In this document: piece by piece, positions 51,073 to 54,818 of the stretch
Numbering within the stretch: position 1 is the stretch's first letter
Layout: every line of letters begins with the position of its first letter
Origin: Ruminococcaceae bacterium UBA1741
GTDB taxonomy: Bacteria > Bacillota > Clostridia > Oscillospirales > Acutalibacteraceae
DNA: 54,818 nucleotides
Reading direction: 5' to 3'
Assembly (NCBI GenBank): GCA_002315685.1
Contig: DCHX01000006.1
Span: 1 to 54,818, forward strand
Position numbers and translations under genes: made by a program
The notes under the pieces: model-generated
Told to the model about the DNA's origin: nothing
What the model saw: the letters and a program-made list of their open reading frames with translations, nothing else
The model's database searches: none

Positions 51073-52962
51073 TTATTTTGTCATAAGCTCACAAACAAGG
51101 TTGCTGTGCTCTACGGGATTGTCGATGGTTTTACCGCCGATAAGGGATGCTTCGGCAAACAAAAGCTTCGCATATTTTGCCAATGTTTCGTTGTCTTTTC
51201 CGTAGATTTCCTTAATTTTTTGTGCTATCGGGTGTGTCGAATTGATTTCGAGGACTAACTGTGCCTTTACCTTATTTTCGTCGCTTCCGGGCATTGCGTT
51301 AAGGGTTTTTTCCATTTCGAGCGAAATTCCGCCCTCACTTGTAAGGCAAACCGGATGGTTTTTAAGCTTGTTTGTGAAACGGATTGCATTTACGCTCTCG
51401 CCGAGTGCTTTTTTCATTTCCTCAAACATATCCTTAGCCGATTCGTTTTCGCTTTCCAACGCCTTTTTCTCGTCCTCGGTATCAAGGTTTAGATTTTCGT
51501 CGCAAACATTCATAAATTTCTTGCCGTCATATTCACGAAGCATCATAAGAGAGAATTCGTCAACATTTTCGGTAAGATAAAGAATTTCAAAGCCCTTATC
51601 CTTAACGGCGTCGCACTGGGGCAAAAGCTCGATTCTTTCGGTTGTTTCCCCGCAGGCATAATAAACGGTGTCCTGTCCCTCTTTCATACCCGAAACATAC
51701 TCTTTAAGTGTAACATACTTATTCTCTTTTGAGGACTTGAAGATAAGCAAATCTTTAAGGGTGTCCGCATTCATACCGTAGCTGTTATAAACGCCGAATT
51801 TAAGCTGAACGCCGAACGCTTTGAAAAACTCTTCATAAGCTTCACGCTCATTTTTAAGCATTTTTTCAAGCTCGTTCTTTATCTTCTTTTCAAGAGTTTT
51901 TGCGATAAGCTTTAACTGTCCGTCGTGTTGAAGCATTTCTCTCGAAATATTAAGGGATAAATCCTCACTGTCAACAAGACCTTTAACAAAGCTGAAATAA
52001 TCGGGCAAAAGCTCGGCACACTTATCCATAATAAGTACACCCTTTGAATAAAGTTGAAGTCCCTTTTCAAATTCCTTTGTATAATAATCAAAGGGGGCGT
52101 GTTTCGGGATAAACATTAAAGCATTATAAGTGGCGGTACCCTCGGTAGCGGTATGAATTACCTTAATCGGATTTTCATAATCCATAAATTTCTCTTTATA
52201 GAAGTTGTTGTAATCCTCGTCTTTAAGCTCGGACTTCGACCTCTTCCAAAGCGGAATCATACTGTTAAGGGTTCTGTTTTCTATAACATCCTCATATTCG
52301 TTTTCCTTACCCTCAACCGCCTTTTTGGTTTCAAAATCCATTACGATTGGGTGGCGGATATAATCGGAGTATTTCTTAATAAGTGAGCTAATCTTATATT
52401 GGTCAAGATACTCGCTGTACTTTTCGTCCTCGGTATCTTCCTTAATGTGCATAGTAACGGTAGTGCCGACACTCTCTTTGTCGCAGGTAGAAACGGTATA
52501 TCCCTCGGCACCCGAAGACTCCCAACAAAAAGCCTCGTTTGAGCCGAACGCCTTTGTTTCAACAGTAACCTTATCGCTTACCATAAACGCCGAATAGAAT
52601 CCGACACCGAATTGACCTATAATATCAACTCCGTCTTTTTTGTCGTTCTCGCTCTTAAAGTCAAAGGAACCGCTTTTTGCGATAGTTCCCAAGTTTTTAT
52701 CAAGCTCTTCCTCGGTCATACCGATACCGTTATCCGAAACCTTGATAGTTCTGTTTTCCTTATCAAGCTCGATTTGAATTTTGAAATCGTCAGCCTTAAT
52801 GCCTACCGAAGAATCGGTAAGGGACAAAAAATAAAGCTTATCAATAGCATCAGACGAGTTAGAGATAATCTCCCTCAAAAATATTTCCTTATGGGTATAG
52901 ATTGAATTTATCATCATATCCATAAGCTTTTTTGATTCCGATTTGAATTGTTTTGTTCTCAT
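51073..52962 (-). CDS. htpG: Molecular chaperone HtpG (Hsp90)
   Basis: The product is 629 residues, full length. ATPase motifs of the GHKL fold are clear: REIISNSSDAIDK (about 30-42), VSDNGIGMTEEEL and GQFGVGFYSAFMV. The middle and C-terminal dimerisation domains follow. The start has GGGTGAT upstream and overlaps the bioY stop as ATGA, so this chaperone gene is coupled to the biotin genes, an unusual link. No heat-shock (CIRCE) inverted repeat is seen nearby. Confidence 0.96.
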   Translation of the reverse strand: MRTKQFKSESKKLMDMMINSIYTHKEIFLREIISNSSDAIDKLYFLSLTDSSVGIKADDFKIQIELDKENRTIKVSDNGIGMTEEELDKNLGTIAKSGSFDFKSENDKKDGVDIIGQFGVGFYSAFMVSDKVTVETKAFGSNEAFCWESSGAEGYTVSTCDKESVGTTVTMHIKEDTEDEKYSEYLDQYKISSLIKKYSDYIRHPIVMDFETKKAVEGKENEYEDVIENRTLNSMIPLWKRSKSELKDEDYNNFYKEKFMDYENPIKVIHTATEGTATYNALMFIPKHAPFDYYTKEFEKGLQLYSKGVLIMDKCAELLPDYFSFVKGLVDSEDLSLNISREMLQHDGQLKLIAKTLEKKIKNELEKMLKNEREAYEEFFKAFGVQLKFGVYNSYGMNADTLKDLLIFKSSKENKYVTLKEYVSGMKEGQDTVYYACGETTERIELLPQCDAVKDKGFEILYLTENVDEFSLMMLREYDGKKFMNVCDENLNLDTEDEKKALESENESAKDMFEEMKKALGESVNAIRFTNKLKNHPVCLTSEGGISLEMEKTLNAMPGSDENKVKAQLVLEINSTHPIAQKIKEIYGKDNETLAKYAKLLFAEASLIGGKTIDNPVEHSNLVCELMTK

Positions 52963-53480
52963 TTTATCACCCTATTTAATATTTTTTTGGAAACAAAAAA
53001 TGCCGTAATGACACAAATAATGTCCTTAACAATAAACGGCAGAGAAACCGCCGAAAAGGATTCGAATATGCTTCTTCCCGAAACCGCCGAAAACCATAAT
53101 ACACCGCAAATATGACAAACAGCAAGTCCTAAAAAGCCAAATAACAGTCTTATCGCTTTTTTGTCAAAGCGTTTTGCAAACGAACATAAAAGCACAAAGG
53201 GCAAAAAGCCGAATATAAAACCTCCCGAAAATCCGAAAAGCACCGAACCCGCACCGAAGTTTGCAAAAACGGGGACGCCGAAAAAGCCCAAAATAATATA
53301 GGCAATAACCGAAAATGTTGCATAAAAGCAAGGCAAACAAAATCCGCAAAGTGCTATCGCAAAAACCTGCCCCGTAAGAGCAACCCCCGTTGCAAGAGGT
53401 AGCGATATTTGCGAAAAAGCCGAGATTACGGCAACAAATACCGCCGATAAAGTAATGTTCTTTATTTTTTCGTTTTTCAT
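52959..53480 (-). CDS. bioY: Biotin transporter substrate-binding subunit BioY
   Basis: The product is 173 residues with six membrane helices and the BioY pattern LPLATGVALTGQVFAIALCGF (about 27-47) and PVFANFGAGSVLFGFSGGFIFGF. It captures biotin for an ECF transporter; the energising EcfA/T genes are not in the window. It follows the biotin ligase gene by 4 bp, so uptake and use of biotin are in one operon. Confidence 0.95.
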   Translation of the reverse strand: MKNEKIKNITLSAVFVAVISAFSQISLPLATGVALTGQVFAIALCGFCLPCFYATFSVIAYIILGFFGVPVFANFGAGSVLFGFSGGFIFGFLPFVLLCSFAKRFDKKAIRLLFGFLGLAVCHICGVLWFSAVSGRSIFESFSAVSLPFIVKDIICVITAFFVSKKILNRVIK

Positions 53481-53484
53481 AAAT

Positions 53485-54219
53485 CTACCTAAAAAGCGAG
53501 GATGCGGATATTTTTATTTCTCCCGAATTAAGAAGAATTTTCTTGCCGTTTTCAATTACTATAAGCTCTCCGCTTTCCGAAATATCAACCGCATTTGCGG
53601 TATGCAGGGTATTATCTTTCAAATATTCAACGGTTTTGCCTAATATAAGGGAACGGCTCTTATATTCAAAAAAATATTCTTTTTTATTTTCGAATATATC
53701 AAAAAATTCTTGTGTAAATTTATCTATTAAAGCCTCTTTAACACCCTTTTTTTCTTTATCTGACAAAGAGGTTGCAATATCCTTTATATCTTCGGGAAAA
53801 TCGTTTGTGAATAAATTAAGTCCCACACCCAAAACAACCGAATCAAAGGAATTATTATCCGAATTAAAAATCCCCTCGGTTAAAATACCGCACACCTTTT
53901 TGCCGTTTAAGTATATATCGTTCACCCATTTTATTTGGGTTTCGATACCTAAAACCGAGCTTATCGTCCTTACCATAGCAACCGATGCCATAACCGTAAT
54001 GTCCGTAGCTTTTTCGACCGCTCTATCGGGATGAAAAAGCACAGACATATATATACCACCGAAAGGAGAATAAAAAGTTCTTCCGAGTCGTCCTCTGCCG
54101 GCGGTTTGTTTATTTGCAACTATTAAAATGTTTTCTTTCGTGTTTCTTGCAAGCTCTTTCGCATATTCGTTAGTTGACGAAATTTCGTCAAAACAAATCT
54201 TTTTAAGCTTATATGTCAT
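53485..54219 (-). CDS. birA: Biotin--[acetyl-CoA-carboxylase] ligase
   Basis: The product is 244 residues with the catalytic domain only: SSTNEYAKEL, the biotinoyl-AMP loop GRGRLGRTFYSP (about 47-58), KWVNDIYLNGKKVCGILTE and a small SH3-like C-terminal domain. The N-terminal DNA-binding domain of bifunctional BirA is missing, so it does not itself repress transcription. The start at 54219 is preferred over the longer frame to 54249; it overlaps the end of the upstream gene by 11 bp. Confidence 0.93.
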   Translation of the reverse strand: MTYKLKKICFDEISSTNEYAKELARNTKENILIVANKQTAGRGRLGRTFYSPFGGIYMSVLFHPDRAVEKATDITVMASVAMVRTISSVLGIETQIKWVNDIYLNGKKVCGILTEGIFNSDNNSFDSVVLGVGLNLFTNDFPEDIKDIATSLSDKEKKGVKEALIDKFTQEFFDIFENKKEYFFEYKSRSLILGKTVEYLKDNTLHTANAVDISESGELIVIENGKKILLNSGEIKISASSLFR

Positions 54220-54634
54220 TTTTTTCCATACTGCCTTTTCCGAAAGCATAAGCCTTAATGATAAAGAAGGTAAGCGGACCGCTTAACATAACCGCCACGA
54301 AGGTAGCCCAAAACTGATTAAGCCCGAGTGCCGAAAAAGCACCGGCGTGGACTAAAACATAAACCACAAAGCTCGGAATATAAGATATTAAAAACCGCTT
54401 ATACTTATTAAAAGTAGGCTTTTCTTCAAAAATATATCTGCACGAAAGCAAATAAGCGCCTTGAAGCGAAAGAATATATCCGATAACGGCGGAAATGTTT
54501 TCCTGTTCGATTAACAGATTGGAAAGCAAAGAAATTACCGAAGTATTAAAGGTATTTATAAAGCCCAAAAGACAAAATAAAATAAAGTTTCTATTCAAAA
54601 AGGCCTTTACGGCTTTTATAAAAAAGTCCTTCAT
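54209..54634 (-). CDS. GtrA-like membrane protein
   Basis: The product is 141 residues with four membrane helices in the GtrA pattern (FILFCLLGFINTFNTSVISLLS, conserved region QGAYLLSCRYIF, end FFIIKAYAFGK). Family members help move lipid-linked sugars across the membrane or decorate wall polymers; the partner is not visible. The start at 54634 has GGAGGG 7 bp upstream. It is the first gene of the leftward gtrA-birA-bioY-htpG run. Confidence 0.85.
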   Translation of the reverse strand: MKDFFIKAVKAFLNRNFILFCLLGFINTFNTSVISLLSNLLIEQENISAVIGYILSLQGAYLLSCRYIFEEKPTFNKYKRFLISYIPSFVVYVLVHAGAFSALGLNQFWATFVAVMLSGPLTFFIIKAYAFGKGSMEKNDI

Positions 54635-54705
54635 CCGCTTCCCTCCGTTTATTTTTTTCGAGCGCAACAATTATACCACATTAAACTTAAAATTTCAACA
54701 TAAAG

Positions 54706-54729
54706 AAAGCAGGTCATACGACCTGCTTT
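54706..54729. terminator. Hairpin upstream of gtrA
   Basis: AAAGCAGGTC (54706-54715) and GACCTGCTTT (54720-54729) form a perfect 10-bp stem with a 4-nt loop. On the minus strand it ends TTTCTTTAT, so it probably terminates a gene beyond the right edge. Confidence 0.6.
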
Positions 54730-54745
54730 GTAGGTTTACAATAGA

Positions 54746-54802
54746 TGTGTTACAGTAGCGAATAAAAAAAAGAGTGACGAATGGAAAATCCTGTGTTACA
54801 GT
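54746..54802. repeat. Direct repeat at the window edge
   Basis: TGTGTTACAGT occurs at 54746-54756 and again at 54792-54802. The region is non-coding as far as can be seen and the window ends 16 bp later, so more copies may follow. Confidence 0.45.
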
Positions 54803-54818
54803 TTAGTTGCTCAAAAAA

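Overview
The window reads as chromosome of a low-GC Gram-positive anaerobe, most likely an uncultured gut Clostridium-class bacterium of the Ruminococcaceae/Oscillospiraceae type (inference). The reasons are: AGGAGG-type ribosome binding sites and textbook TTGACA/TATAAT promoters; lipoproteins and surface proteins with a C-terminal membrane anchor and no outer-membrane genes; a complete Rnf complex; a class 1B dihydroorotate dehydrogenase (PyrD+PyrK) behind a PyrR-like attenuator; cobalamin-dependent methionine synthase with a detached activation domain; BioY; and a GntR/YtrA-type ABC system. No phage, CRISPR or rRNA is visible, and one tRNA gene is present.

Layout. (1) 1-12.7 kb is an accessory surface/membrane cluster. 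Leftward, from about 9.0 kb, run two paralogous secreted proteins of 693 and 1628 aa, a small one-helix membrane protein, a multi-helix membrane protein and a PrsW-type intramembrane protease. Rightward, from a shared regulatory region with a perfect palindrome, run an ABC exporter and a transglutaminase-like lipoprotein. This is the part with the least described biology. (2) 12.7-19.5 kb holds a STAS-kinase fusion, then a redox/one-carbon operon: a ferredoxin-thioredoxin-reductase-like gene broken by an in-frame TAA, trxA, metF, a MetH activation protein, metH, and a degenerate phosphomannose-isomerase-like cupin. (3) 19.5-23.2 kb is an AT-rich restriction-modification island of two DNA methyltransferases and a PD-(D/E)XK endonuclease of AlwI-like type. 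(4) 23.3-27.6 kb holds an aromatic-amino-acid-type decarboxylase and, divergently, an Ldh2-family malate/lactate dehydrogenase with malic enzyme. (5) 27.6-36.4 kb is the pyrimidine operon pyrC-carB-pyrK-pyrD-pyrF-pyrE-pyrB without carA; its PyrB carries a PyrI-like zinc ribbon. (6) 36.4-41.3 kb is rnfCDGEAB. (7) 41.4-45.9 kb is a maltodextrin-type ABC importer with malQ. (8) 46.0-49.7 kb is an autoregulated GntR/ABC-2 export system and a peptidoglycan amidase. (9) 49.7-51.0 kb is rich in structure: a long RNA leader with a hidden ribosome binding site, a membrane protein, an eight-unit hairpin array, a tRNA-like inverted-repeat element and tRNA-Arg(UCU). (10) 51.0-54.7 kb holds htpG, bioY, birA and gtrA.

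How it fits together: the genes describe a fermentative anaerobe that makes pyrimidines and methionine itself, couples ferredoxin to NAD through Rnf, imports maltodextrins and biotin, and carries one mobile defence island and one unusual envelope system. All function calls rest on motifs read by eye; no database search was run.
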